A model generated the notes under the pieces. That model ran no database searches and was not told the DNA's origin. It saw nothing but the letters and a program-made list of their open reading frames with translations. From Actinomycetes bacterium (GTDB lineage: Bacteria; Actinomycetota; Acidimicrobiia; Acidimicrobiales; Aldehydirespiratoraceae), in the NCBI GenBank assembly GCA_024276355.1, contig JAJRXJ010000140.1:1-42399 (forward strand): a stretch of DNA of 42,399 bases, in the 5' to 3' direction. Each line of letters begins with the position of its first letter. Position 1 is the first letter of the stretch. Made by a program: the position numbers and the translations under genes. Below are positions 28,443-35,218 of the stretch, in pieces.

Positions 28443-29447
28443 TCAGACCCCGATGGCATCGGCAACCAAGCTGCGATGACGGCGAGCGTCACCCCAGGCC
28501 GCCGACAGCGCCCAACCTCTCTTCAACCAGATCTGCAGGTCGTATTCGATGGTGTAGCCGATGGCTCCATGGCATTGGAGCGCGGCGCGGCAGGCCGCAT
28601 CAACCGCATCCGACGCCAGGGCCTTGGCCATCGACACGTCGCGACTTCGATCAGCCGGGGCGACGGACTTCGGGGACGCAACCGACCATGCCGCCCGGTA
28701 CACCAGCGGGGCCGCGAACTCCACGCCGATCCTCACGTTGGCCAAGTGGTGTTTGACCGCCTGATAGCTCCCCACCGGCTTGCCGAACTGGTGACGCTGC
28801 GACACGTATTCGACAGTCGCGTCGAGCAGCCTTCGAGACACTCCCAGGCATTGAGCGGAGGCGGACAGAATCGCCCTGTCGGTGGCCATCCCAACCGATG
28901 CCGCATCAAGCAACGTGGCATTGGCCGTGTCGAACTCGACGGTGGTCAACCGCCGCGTGGCGTCGATCGAGGGCTGCTCAGTGAATGTGGCCGCGTCGGA
29001 CGGCACGGCCCAGAGCCGACCGGCCTGCTCGAGCACCAGCAGGTCGGCAATCCTGGCCGACACGATGTAGGGACCTCCCGCATCCAGCCCGATGGTGCAG
29101 GTGATCTCCCCCGAGGCGGCGGCCGACGCGAGGTGTTCGGCTCCGCCTTCCACCAGGGCGGGTACCGCCACCGCTGCGTGTTCCCCGAGCGGCTCCGGAA
29201 ACCCCGCGTAACCGGCTTCCTCGAGGACCCTCACCATGTCTATCTCGTTCATCCCGAGGCCGCCCGCCTCCTCGGGGGCCAGCATCGCCAGGACACCCAT
29301 GTCAGCGAGGGCGTCCCACAACCCCGGAACGCGGCCATCATCGGACGCAATGCCGACACGAATGTCCGATGGGGAGCACCGGTTGGAGAGCAGGTCGCGG
29401 ATCGTGTCGCGAAACATGTCCTGCTCCTCGGTGAAACTGAACCTCAT
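28443..29447 (-). CDS. Acyl-CoA dehydrogenase, short subunit (FadE32/33-like)
   Basis: The 334-residue flavoenzyme family member begins MRFSFTEEQDMFRDTIRDLL. It includes LAPEEAGGLGMNEIDMVRVLEEAGY, RHQFGKPVGSYQAVKHHLANV (FAD/CoA region) and the C-terminal QCHGAIGYTIEYDLQIWLKR. The usual middle beta domain is degenerate and shorter than in ordinary 380-residue enzymes. This is typical of the short partner in the heteromeric (alpha2beta2) steroid acyl-CoA dehydrogenases of actinobacteria. The ATG at 29447 is 4 bases after the stop of the longer dehydrogenase gene, so the two are probably made together as one enzyme. Downstream of ipdAB, a role in degrading the ring-opened steroid acyl-CoA is likely. 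The exact substrate is inferred. Confidence 0.88.
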   Translation of the reverse strand: MRFSFTEEQDMFRDTIRDLLSNRCSPSDIRVGIASDDGRVPGLWDALADMGVLAMLAPEEAGGLGMNEIDMVRVLEEAGYAGFPEPLGEHAAVAVPALVEGGAEHLASAAASGEITCTIGLDAGGPYIVSARIADLLVLEQAGRLWAVPSDAATFTEQPSIDATRRLTTVEFDTANATLLDAASVGMATDRAILSASAQCLGVSRRLLDATVEYVSQRHQFGKPVGSYQAVKHHLANVRIGVEFAAPLVYRAAWSVASPKSVAPADRSRDVSMAKALASDAVDAACRAALQCHGAIGYTIEYDLQIWLKRGWALSAAWGDARRHRSLVADAIGV

Positions 29448-29451
29448 GGTG

Positions 29452-30624
29452 TCACCTTCTCGGAAGGCCGAGCACCCGCTCGGCGATGATGTTGCGCTGG
29501 ATCTCGTTGGTGCCCGCGTAGATGGGCCCGGACAACGCGAAGACATAGCCGTCGAGCCAGGCCGCACCGTCCACGCAGTCGGGGGCCCCACCGGTCAGCT
29601 CCGCCCGGTTGCCGAGCAGTCGCATCGCGGTGGCGTGAAGTTCGAGGTCGAGTTCCGACCAGAAAACCTTCATCAGGCTGGCCTCCGATCCCATCTCGGC
29701 ACCATCCATGAGCCGAGACGCGGTGTGGTAGGTCTGCCATCGATAGGCCTCGGCCCTGATCCACGCGTCGGTGACCTCGTCGCGCAGACGCGGGTCGATG
29801 CCCTGCCCACCGGCACCAATCCGCCGGGCAAGATCGGTGAGCCTGCGGGCCGCGGCCATGAACCGGCCCGGGCTACGGAGATTGAGTCCCCGTTCTGATC
29901 CGGCCGCGGCCATGGCCACCGCCCAACCCTGTCCGACCTCACCGAGGACGTTCTCAGCCGACACGCGGCAGTCGTCGAAGAAGATCTCGGCGAAGCCGGG
30001 CTCTCCATCGAGACGCTCGACCGGTCGGCGATCCAACCCCGGCGAGTCGGCCGGCACCAGAATGTAGGTGAGACCGCGATGGCGCTCGGCCTCGGGATCG
30101 GTTCTGACGATGCAGAAGATCCAGTCGGCCCACGCTCCCCTCGAGCACCATGTCTTCTGGCCGTTGATCACCCATTGGTCGCCGTCGAGCACGGCCCGGG
30201 TCCTGATCCCGGCCAGGTCGCTCCCGGCCTCGGGCTCCGACCACCCCTGAGCCCAGATGTCGGCACCGGACGCCATCCTGGGCAGGAAGCGGTCCTGCTG
30301 CTCCTTTGTACCGAAATTGAAGATGGTGGGAGCCAGGAGACTGATGCCGTTCGCGCTGACCCGACCCGGGACGCCGGCCAGCCAGTATTCCTCTTCGAAG
30401 ATGAGCCACTCCATGAGGTCGCAGCCGCGTCCGCCGTACTCAATCGGCCACGCCGGCACCGACCAGCCGTTGTCGAACAGCAGACGTTCCCATTCGCGGT
30501 GTTGTTCGAAACCTTCCGGAGTGTCCATCGAGGCAATCGGACCATCCGGCTTGTGGTCGGCCAACCATTGACGGCATTCGTCGCGGAACTCCAGGTATCG
30601 AGGGGTGAGGATGAGATCGATCAC
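29452..30624 (-). CDS. Acyl-CoA dehydrogenase, long subunit (FadE30/31-like)
   Basis: The 390 residues have the full dehydrogenase fold. An N-terminal helical domain includes WSVPAWPIEYGGRGCDLMEW; the beta domain has the FAD-binding motif GWSEPEAGSDLAGIRTRAV with WVINGQKTW; and the C-terminal domain ends IYAGTNEIQRNIIAERVLGLPR. The position that is the catalytic Glu in medium-chain enzymes (Y-E-G-T) is Ala here. The base must therefore come from elsewhere, as in other family branches, or from the partner subunit. The GTG start overlaps the ipdB stop as GTGA. Position and pairing suggest that it oxidises a CoA ester from steroid rings C/D. Confidence 0.92.
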   Translation of the reverse strand: MIDLILTPRYLEFRDECRQWLADHKPDGPIASMDTPEGFEQHREWERLLFDNGWSVPAWPIEYGGRGCDLMEWLIFEEEYWLAGVPGRVSANGISLLAPTIFNFGTKEQQDRFLPRMASGADIWAQGWSEPEAGSDLAGIRTRAVLDGDQWVINGQKTWCSRGAWADWIFCIVRTDPEAERHRGLTYILVPADSPGLDRRPVERLDGEPGFAEIFFDDCRVSAENVLGEVGQGWAVAMAAAGSERGLNLRSPGRFMAAARRLTDLARRIGAGGQGIDPRLRDEVTDAWIRAEAYRWQTYHTASRLMDGAEMGSEASLMKVFWSELDLELHATAMRLLGNRAELTGGAPDCVDGAAWLDGYVFALSGPIYAGTNEIQRNIIAERVLGLPRR

Positions 30625-31376
30625 CGAAACTCTCCCTTGCGAACCCCGTCCGGATCGAACACCTCTCGTATGAGGCGCAGATCCTCGGCGTCGGGAACAC
30701 GGCTGGTCGGTGGGTCATCGGGAATGGTGATCTCGAATGGTGTGGCTTCGAGAACCTGGTCGATGTCGACCCCCGGGTGGATCGAACGAAGCCGCATCGA
30801 ATGGTCCGGGGTGTCGAAGTCGTATACCCCCAGATTGGTGACGACCCGGCGGATCTCGAAAAACCTTGCCGAGCGACCGAGCTCAGCCGCCTTGTCGTAG
30901 CCCGGACCCGAAACCACATCCACCGAGGGAGAGAAGGACCGGGCCTGATTCGGCACCCAGTAGGTGGTGGCGTGGTTGATCAGGTTTCCGGGTGCTCCCC
31001 GCAGCCCGAGCAGTTGGGCCTTCGGCTTGCGGTACGGCCCGATCGCCGCGAAATTCTGGTTGCCCCACCGGTCGATCTGGCTGGCCCCCATCACCACGTG
31101 GCGTTTACCCGACCAGACCTGATCGAATATCGACCGGAACGGCATGTAGGCCTCGACCGGAAAGTCTGCCGGGTCACCTCCCAGCGGAAGATTGCCGGCC
31201 ACCGCGTAGGCGATGGTGTCGGTGAGCATGAGGTCGGGTTCGAACGTGGCCCGAGCCAGTCGTCCGGCGATCACCGGCACGGCACCCATCGGGTTGCAGA
31301 GCACCTCGCCATCCCCGCGGAACGCATCGGCGATGGCGGCGATGCAGATCTCATCGAGCGTGGCCGGCTCGGTCAT
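30621..31376 (-). CDS. ipdB: IpdB, beta subunit of the steroid ring C hydrolase (CoA-transferase family)
   Basis: The 251 residues match the length of mycobacterial IpdB (about 250). Landmarks are CNPMGAVPVIAGRLARATFEPDL, GASQIDRWGNQNFAAIG and GAPGNLINHATTYW, all typical of the beta subunit of class I CoA-transferase-like proteins. In Mycobacterium and Rhodococcus, IpdAB hydrolyses the C ring of COCHEA-CoA during cholesterol breakdown and does not transfer CoA. The start overlaps the ipdA stop by 4 bases and the end overlaps the next dehydrogenase gene by 4 bases, so the operon is translationally coupled. Family membership is firm; steroid specificity rests on sequence likeness and the neighbours. 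Confidence 0.92.
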   Translation of the reverse strand: MTEPATLDEICIAAIADAFRGDGEVLCNPMGAVPVIAGRLARATFEPDLMLTDTIAYAVAGNLPLGGDPADFPVEAYMPFRSIFDQVWSGKRHVVMGASQIDRWGNQNFAAIGPYRKPKAQLLGLRGAPGNLINHATTYWVPNQARSFSPSVDVVSGPGYDKAAELGRSARFFEIRRVVTNLGVYDFDTPDHSMRLRSIHPGVDIDQVLEATPFEITIPDDPPTSRVPDAEDLRLIREVFDPDGVRKGEFR

Positions 31377-32254
31377 CGTTGGCCTCCCCGCGTGATGCCC
31401 GCGACCCGCTCGGCAATCTTGGCCCTGTAGGCCTCATGGGATTCGAGTTCGAGCCAGTGGCGGCTGAACTCGGACCAGGACTCGGGGTCTTTCGCGGTGG
31501 CGGCGTACTCCCGCTGGAACTCTTCGTCTCGCCCGTAGTCGGGTGGGCATTCGGTGAAATGGGCCCCCATGGGTGCCTCGACCACACCGGCGACGTGAAT
31601 ACGCGGGATGCGAATGGTGTGGACACTGCCTTCCGCGAGGAATTGATCGGTGGGCACGAGCCTCTCGGCCGACATGAATGTGAGCTTTCCGGCCATGGCG
31701 AACAGGTCGTCGAAATAGAGATCTGGTCCGAGAAACTGTCCGTTGCCCCTGGCATCGGCGCGGTTCATGTGGATTAGGGCGACATCCATCTCGAGTGCGG
31801 GTATGGCCACCAACTCTTCGTGGTCGTCGTAGGGCGACACAACGGTGCGCAGATCGGGGTTCTCACTGAGCATCGCTGAACCCAGGCCGGCCCGGGTCGG
31901 GTAGAACGGAACCCGATGGGCCGCGGCCATGAGCCCGAGATAGAAGGCCCCCTCGTCGAGTTCCGAGAAGTCGATGCTTGCGGCCTGGCGGGCGGCCCGG
32001 AAGTGGGGCTCGAGGGGAATCGAGTCGAGCGACACGAACCCGTAGGTGACCTTGCGCACCTTTCCCGCAGCACAGAGCAGGCCCACGTCGGGACCTCCGT
32101 AGCTCACAATGTGGAGATCATCGATGTCGCTTCGAAGGATCGCCCTCACCAGCGACATCGGCTTTCGCCGCGATCCCCAGCCTCCGATACCCACGGTCAT
32201 TCCGCTGTGGATCTCGGCCACGACCTGGTCCTCGGTCATCACCTTGTGGGACAC
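31373..32254 (-). CDS. ipdA: IpdA, alpha subunit of the steroid ring C hydrolase
   Basis: The 293 residues agree with mycobacterial IpdA (about 292). Close matches, from memory, to that protein are GIGGWGSRRKPMSLVRAILR, SYGGPDVGLLCAAGKVRKV and YGFVSLDSIPLEPHF, the last spanning the region of the catalytic glutamate. APMGAHFTECPPDYGRDEEFQ lies near the C-terminus. The frame is open to an ATG at 32299. The GTG at 32254 was chosen because AAGGAG (32265-32260) stands 5 bases upstream and the length then fits. It is the first gene of the operon ipdA-ipdB-dehydrogenase-dehydrogenase. The divergent SDR gene mirrors Rv3549c beside the echA20-ipdAB cluster of M. tuberculosis, supporting a role in C/D ring catabolism. 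Confidence 0.93.
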   Translation of the reverse strand: MSHKVMTEDQVVAEIHSGMTVGIGGWGSRRKPMSLVRAILRSDIDDLHIVSYGGPDVGLLCAAGKVRKVTYGFVSLDSIPLEPHFRAARQAASIDFSELDEGAFYLGLMAAAHRVPFYPTRAGLGSAMLSENPDLRTVVSPYDDHEELVAIPALEMDVALIHMNRADARGNGQFLGPDLYFDDLFAMAGKLTFMSAERLVPTDQFLAEGSVHTIRIPRIHVAGVVEAPMGAHFTECPPDYGRDEEFQREYAATAKDPESWSEFSRHWLELESHEAYRAKIAERVAGITRGGQR

Positions 32255-32321
32255 AGGCTCTCCTTGCGGGCGGTGGGAAGCATTGACGACTCGGGACATT
32301 TCACACTCGGCGGATCACCGA

Positions 32322-32360
32322 ACCGTCACGACGGTATTGCACCCCGGTCAGTGGTGCGAA
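32322..32360 (-). promoter_or_regulatory. Predicted ipdA promoter with palindromic operator candidate
   Basis: On the minus strand TTCGCA (32360-32355) and TACCGT (32336-32331) are 18 bases apart. ACCGTC (32322-32327) and GACGGT (32330-32335) form a perfect 6+6 inverted repeat with a 2-base centre that covers the -10 box. A repressor bound here would block the ipdA operon; TetR-type KstR2 controls this pathway in mycobacteria through a 14-bp palindrome of the same length but different core. Confidence 0.5.
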
Positions 32361-32370
32361 TGCGCGGCGA

Positions 32371-32376
32371 TAGTGT
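32371..32376 (+). promoter_or_regulatory. Predicted -10 box (TAGTGT) of the SDR gene
   Basis: TAGTGT lies 7 bases before the ATG at 32384 and supports that start over longer open-frame options. The ipdA operator candidate ends 35 bases to the left. Confidence 0.55.
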
Positions 32377-32383
32377 CACAGCC

Positions 32384-33184
32384 ATGTCCGGACTCGACCC
32401 AGGTTCCGATCCACTCGATTTCACCGGTCGCACCGTGATCGTCACCGGGGGCACCAAGGGCATCGGGCGGGTGATCGCCGAGACCTTTCTGGCCCACGGT
32501 GCCGATGTGGTGGTGTGTGCCCGCCACGAAGCCGAACGACCGATCACGTCGGCGGGCCGCAGCGCCGTGTTCGTGGCAGCCGACGTGCGCGACCCTGACC
32601 AAGTCGCCGGGGTGGTCGGGGCGGCAGTCGAGGCCACTGGTCGAATCGATGTGCTGGTAAACAATGCCGGCGGTGCTCCCCCGGCCGACAGCGCAACCGC
32701 GTCTCCTCGTTTCAACGAGAAGGTGATCGCTCTCAACCTGCTCGCCCCGCTCTCCTTCTCCCAGGCCGTGAAACCGGTGATGGACTCACAGCCCGATGGT
32801 GGGGTCATCATCAACATCGCATCGGTATCCGGGCAGCGCGCCAACCCCATGGGGGCCGCATACGGGGCGGCCAAGGCCGGGCTCATCAACCTCACTGCCA
32901 CTCTGGCCCACGAATGGGGGCCGAAGATCCGAGTGGTGGCTCCGGTGGTGGGGATGATCATCACCGACGATGCCAAGCTCTTCTACGGCGATGAGGACGG
33001 CATCGCCGCGGTGGGCCGCACCCTCGCCATGAGGCGAATGGGAGAGACCGACGAGGTTGCCGATGTGGTGATCTTCTGTGCCTCTCCCCTGGCCCGCTGG
33101 GTCACCGGCTGCACTGTTCCCGTCCACGGTGGCGGAGAAAACCCCGCCTACCTGCAAGCCTCGACCGGGGAGGTCGTCACATGA
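32384..33184 (+). CDS. Short-chain dehydrogenase/reductase, steroid-locus SDR
   Basis: A 266-residue NAD(P)-dependent oxidoreductase. The cofactor motif TGGTKGIGR lies at about residues 22-30, followed by DVRDPDQ and NNAGG. The catalytic serine is in NIASVSG, and Tyr and Lys in YGAAK. The C-terminus closes with WVTGCTVPVHGGGE. Its divergent position next to ipdAB matches the SDR genes Rv3548c/Rv3549c of M. tuberculosis, so it probably oxidises or reduces a hydroxyl or keto group on a C/D-ring intermediate. The substrate is inferred. The stop overlaps the next small gene as ATGA. Confidence 0.92.
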   Translation: MSGLDPGSDPLDFTGRTVIVTGGTKGIGRVIAETFLAHGADVVVCARHEAERPITSAGRSAVFVAADVRDPDQVAGVVGAAVEATGRIDVLVNNAGGAPPADSATASPRFNEKVIALNLLAPLSFSQAVKPVMDSQPDGGVIINIASVSGQRANPMGAAYGAAKAGLINLTATLAHEWGPKIRVVAPVVGMIITDDAKLFYGDEDGIAAVGRTLAMRRMGETDEVADVVIFCASPLARWVTGCTVPVHGGGENPAYLQASTGEVVT

Positions 33185-33480
33185 TCCATCGCATTCTGGG
33201 TGCCTTTGCCATCGTGTCGGCAGTGATGTTGTCGCCCATGGGTCCGGTCACAATTGTCGGGCACGACGCGCTGGCAGGCGCAGCGGTCGTCCACCGACTG
33301 GGATCGATTCCGGACGATGCCGGTCACAGTATCGGTTCACCGGACGCCGGTCCCAAGCCGCAACAGTCGGGGGACCGCGGCGGGTCGGCCCAGCTCACGC
33401 TGCTCGCATTGCTGGTGATCGCGGTGTCGTTCGTGATGTGGAAGATCTTCCACGATGCGCGGGGCGGCCGACCGACCTGA
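33181..33480 (+). CDS. Small exported membrane protein, 99 residues, unknown function
   Basis: A signal-like hydrophobic N-terminus (LGAFAIVSAVMLSPMGPVTIV) is followed by a polar Pro/Ser/Gly linker of about 45 residues. A C-terminal membrane helix (LTLLALLVIAVSFVMWKIF) and a short basic tail come last. The gene starts within the stop codon of the SDR gene (ATGA), so it depends on that mRNA. No family is recognised. A role linked to the steroid locus would be a guess based on coupling alone. Confidence 0.68.
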   Translation: MIHRILGAFAIVSAVMLSPMGPVTIVGHDALAGAAVVHRLGSIPDDAGHSIGSPDAGPKPQQSGDRGGSAQLTLLALLVIAVSFVMWKIFHDARGGRPT

Positions 33481-33485
33481 GGGGT

Positions 33486-33507
33486 CCGAAAGGTACGTAC
33501 CAATACC
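33486..33507 (+). repeat. 22-bp upstream element, copy 1, with palindrome GGTACGTACC
   Basis: This 22-base sequence is identical to 34369-34390. Its core GGTACGTACC (33492-33501) is a perfect 10-bp palindrome, flanked by CCGAAA on the left and AATACC on the right. It lies 45 bases (start to start) upstream of the -35 box, centred near position -70 from the expected transcription start, where class I activators bind. Confidence 0.85.
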
Positions 33508-33530
33508 CCCACCGATTCAGGACGCCCCCG

Positions 33531-33559
33531 TTGGCATGCATACGCAGTGTGGGTACTTT
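33531..33559 (+). promoter_or_regulatory. Promoter of the first cysH
   Basis: -35 TTGGCA (33531-33536) and -10 TACTTT (33554-33559) are separated by 17 bases. The start codon GTG lies 71 bases after the first base of the -10 box, the same distance as in the second cysH. Transcription should begin near 33566, giving a leader of about 59 bases. Confidence 0.7.
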
Positions 33560-33624
33560 CGGCTCGACCGGATCGGCAACGATCAGGCCATCTAACGATG
33601 TCTGCCGCAATCGGAGAGGTCCGA

Positions 33625-34344
33625 GTGAAGAGAACTGTCACCATGGATGACATGGCATCCATGAGTCGATGCCGCCCGTCCATCGACGCCGATGAGTTGA
33701 ACACGCGCTTCGAGTCGTGCGAACCGCTCGAGGTGATCGAGTGGGCTACGACCGAGTTCGGTGATCGGGTCTGTGTCACAACCTCGTTCGCCGACCTGTT
33801 GCTGATCGACTTGGCAACAAGTGTGAATCCAGGGATCGAGGTCGTCTTCGTCGACACCGGACACCACTTCCCGGAGACACTCGAGATCATGCGGGAGGCG
33901 CTCCACCGGTACTCCCTGAATCTGACGGTTGTGCGGCCGCCCGAGGACTCGGTCGATTTCGGCACCTGCACATACGACGAGTGTTGTCAGGTCCGCAAGG
34001 TCGAACCGTTCAACCGTTACCTCATCGGGTCCACCGATGCCTGGATGTCGGGGCTGCGACGCGATGACAGTTCCGAGCGGTCCACGACCCCCGTGGTGCA
34101 GATTGATCGAAACGGTCTGGTCAAGTTGAACCCGCTCACACTCTGGAGCACCGACCAGCTCGATGGCTACATGGCCCGGCGCGGGATTCTCGTGAATCCC
34201 CTGACCGCCGAGGGCTATTCATCGATTGGATGCATGCCCTGCACCGCCCCAACCGATTCCGCCGGGTCCGACAAGCGCGCCGGGCGTTGGATGGGGTCAT
34301 CCAAGACCGAGTGCGGTATCCATCTTCCGGCCGACCGGGGCTGA
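33625..34344 (+). CDS. cysH: Assimilatory APS reductase, copy 1
   Basis: Reduces adenosine 5'-phosphosulfate to sulfite with thioredoxin. The 239 residues have the PP-loop-like start VCVTTSFADLLLIDL, EVVFVDTGHHFPETL and the Cys pairs of the [4Fe-4S] cluster. DECCQVRK lies near residue 120 and SIGCMPCTAPTD near 203, so it is of the APS-specific type and not the cluster-free PAPS type. The mobile catalytic Cys lies in KTECGIH at the C-terminus. The frame is open upstream to other starts, but GTG 33625 has GGAGAGG 5 bases before it and exactly reproduces the promoter-to-start distance of the second copy. It appears to be monocistronic, with a hairpin over its stop codon. Confidence 0.92.
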   Translation: MKRTVTMDDMASMSRCRPSIDADELNTRFESCEPLEVIEWATTEFGDRVCVTTSFADLLLIDLATSVNPGIEVVFVDTGHHFPETLEIMREALHRYSLNLTVVRPPEDSVDFGTCTYDECCQVRKVEPFNRYLIGSTDAWMSGLRRDDSSERSTTPVVQIDRNGLVKLNPLTLWSTDQLDGYMARRGILVNPLTAEGYSSIGCMPCTAPTDSAGSDKRAGRWMGSSKTECGIHLPADRG

Positions 34345-34353
34345 GCCCCCCGG
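34335..34353 (+). terminator. Hairpin over the stop codon of the first cysH
   Basis: GGGGC (34337-34341) and GCCCC (34345-34349) pair around the TGA stop, with flanking CC and GG able to extend the stem past a small bulge. It ends 15 bases before the second copy of the 22-bp element and may separate the two cysH units. There is no T-run. Confidence 0.35.
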
Positions 34354-34368
34354 CGCCACCCGCGGTGG

Positions 34369-34390
34369 CCGAAAGGTACGTACCAATACC
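34369..34390 (+). repeat. 22-bp upstream element, copy 2, with palindrome GGTACGTACC
   Basis: Identical over 22 bases to 33486-33507. The palindrome occupies 34375-34384. The -35 box again begins 45 bases and the -10 box 68 bases after the first base of the element. Confidence 0.85.
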
Positions 34391-34413
34391 TGACCTGTTT
34401 TGTCGTATTTTGG

Positions 34414-34442
34414 TTGTCCGGGCACGAAGTGATGGTTAGGTT
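34414..34442 (+). promoter_or_regulatory. Promoter of the second cysH operon
   Basis: -35 TTGTCC (34414-34419) and -10 TAGGTT (34437-34442) are 17 bases apart, and the ATG is 71 bases after the first base of the -10 box. All offsets from the 22-bp element equal those of the first cysH. Confidence 0.7.
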
Positions 34443-34443
34443 C

Positions 34444-34478
34444 CCCAATACCCGAGTAAGTAGATCAGGCTTATTGGG
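34444..34478 (+). repeat. Inverted repeat at the start of the second cysH leader
   Basis: CCCAATA (34444-34450) and TATTGGG (34472-34478) are perfect 7-bp arms separated by 21 bases. Because transcription is expected to begin near 34449, the left arm may lie partly outside the RNA, so a DNA-level site is as likely as an RNA hairpin. The first cysH leader lacks this repeat but shares GATCAGGC at nearly the same offset. Confidence 0.4.
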
Positions 34479-34507
34479 ATTAACCGGTACTCCTGCACGA
34501 GGCATCC

Positions 34508-35218
34508 ATGCACATCACGAACACGCCCTTCGAGACGCCGGTCGCTCCCCCCGACCAGCGACGTCACTCCGCCAACGAGGTGGCCGCGTGGAACAACGCG
34601 CTTTCCGGTGCCGGGCCCACCGACGTGATCAGGTGGGCGGTCGATGAGTTCGGCAACCGCATCTGCGTCACCGCCTCGTTCGCCGACACGCTGCTGATCG
34701 ACTTCGCGACGAAGGTTGATCCCGACATGGAGGTCGTGTTCATCGACACGGGTTTTCACTTCCCGGAGACTCTCCGGACGGTGAAGCGGGCCATGGTCAG
34801 GTACGCGCTCAACCTGACCGTCCTGCGACCGGCCGCCACCTCAGCCGATCTGTGGGCCCACGGGATCGACACCTGCTGCGGGACCCGGAAGATCGCGCCA
34901 CTCGAACGGCACCTGATAGCCAACGCCGATGCGTGGATGTCCGGACTGCGACGAGACGACAGCACCGAGCGGGCCACCACCCCCGTGATCTCGCTCGATC
35001 GCCGTGGCCTCGTGAAGGTCAACCCACTGGCGGCGTGGAGCGCGGAAGAACTGAACGAGTACGCCGCCGCCAACGACGTGCTGGTCAACCCGCTGTCGTT
35101 CGAGGGCTACCCCTCGATCGGGTGCTGGCCCTGTACAACCCCGACGGATCCATCCGATACCGACAAGCGGGCCGGGCGCTGGGCCGGATCAACCAAGACC
35201 GAATGCGGGATCCACTGA
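34508..35218 (+). CDS. cysH: Assimilatory APS reductase, copy 2
   Basis: A 236-residue paralogue of the gene just upstream, judged by eye to share roughly half to 60 percent of residues. It keeps all key features: VTASFADTLLIDF, EVVFIDTGFHFPETL, the cluster Cys pairs TCCGTRK and SIGCWPCTTPTD, the arginine motif WMSGLRRDDS and the catalytic Cys in KTECGIH at the very end. Both copies therefore look active and APS-specific. The ATG has GAGG 5 bases upstream. Its stop overlaps the next gene by one base, and it heads the operon cysH, precorrin-2 dehydrogenase, uroporphyrinogen methyltransferase, sulfite reductase. Confidence 0.94.
   Translation: MHITNTPFETPVAPPDQRRHSANEVAAWNNALSGAGPTDVIRWAVDEFGNRICVTASFADTLLIDFATKVDPDMEVVFIDTGFHFPETLRTVKRAMVRYALNLTVLRPAATSADLWAHGIDTCCGTRKIAPLERHLIANADAWMSGLRRDDSTERATTPVISLDRRGLVKVNPLAAWSAEELNEYAAANDVLVNPLSFEGYPSIGCWPCTTPTDPSDTDKRAGRWAGSTKTECGIH

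Noticed and set aside
33486-34390. The two 22-bp copies as terminal repeats of an inserted element around the first cysH
   Set aside because: They are direct repeats at matching promoter positions, with no transposase, no inverted ends and no target-site duplication. Promoter duplication together with the gene explains them better.
34384-34485. Alternative RNA pairings (CCTGACC with GGTTAGG versus GGTTA with TAACC) suggesting an attenuator or riboswitch before the second cysH
   Set aside because: The predicted -10 box TAGGTT overlaps GGTTAGG, so transcription would start downstream and the competing stems could not form in the RNA. No known riboswitch core was recognised.
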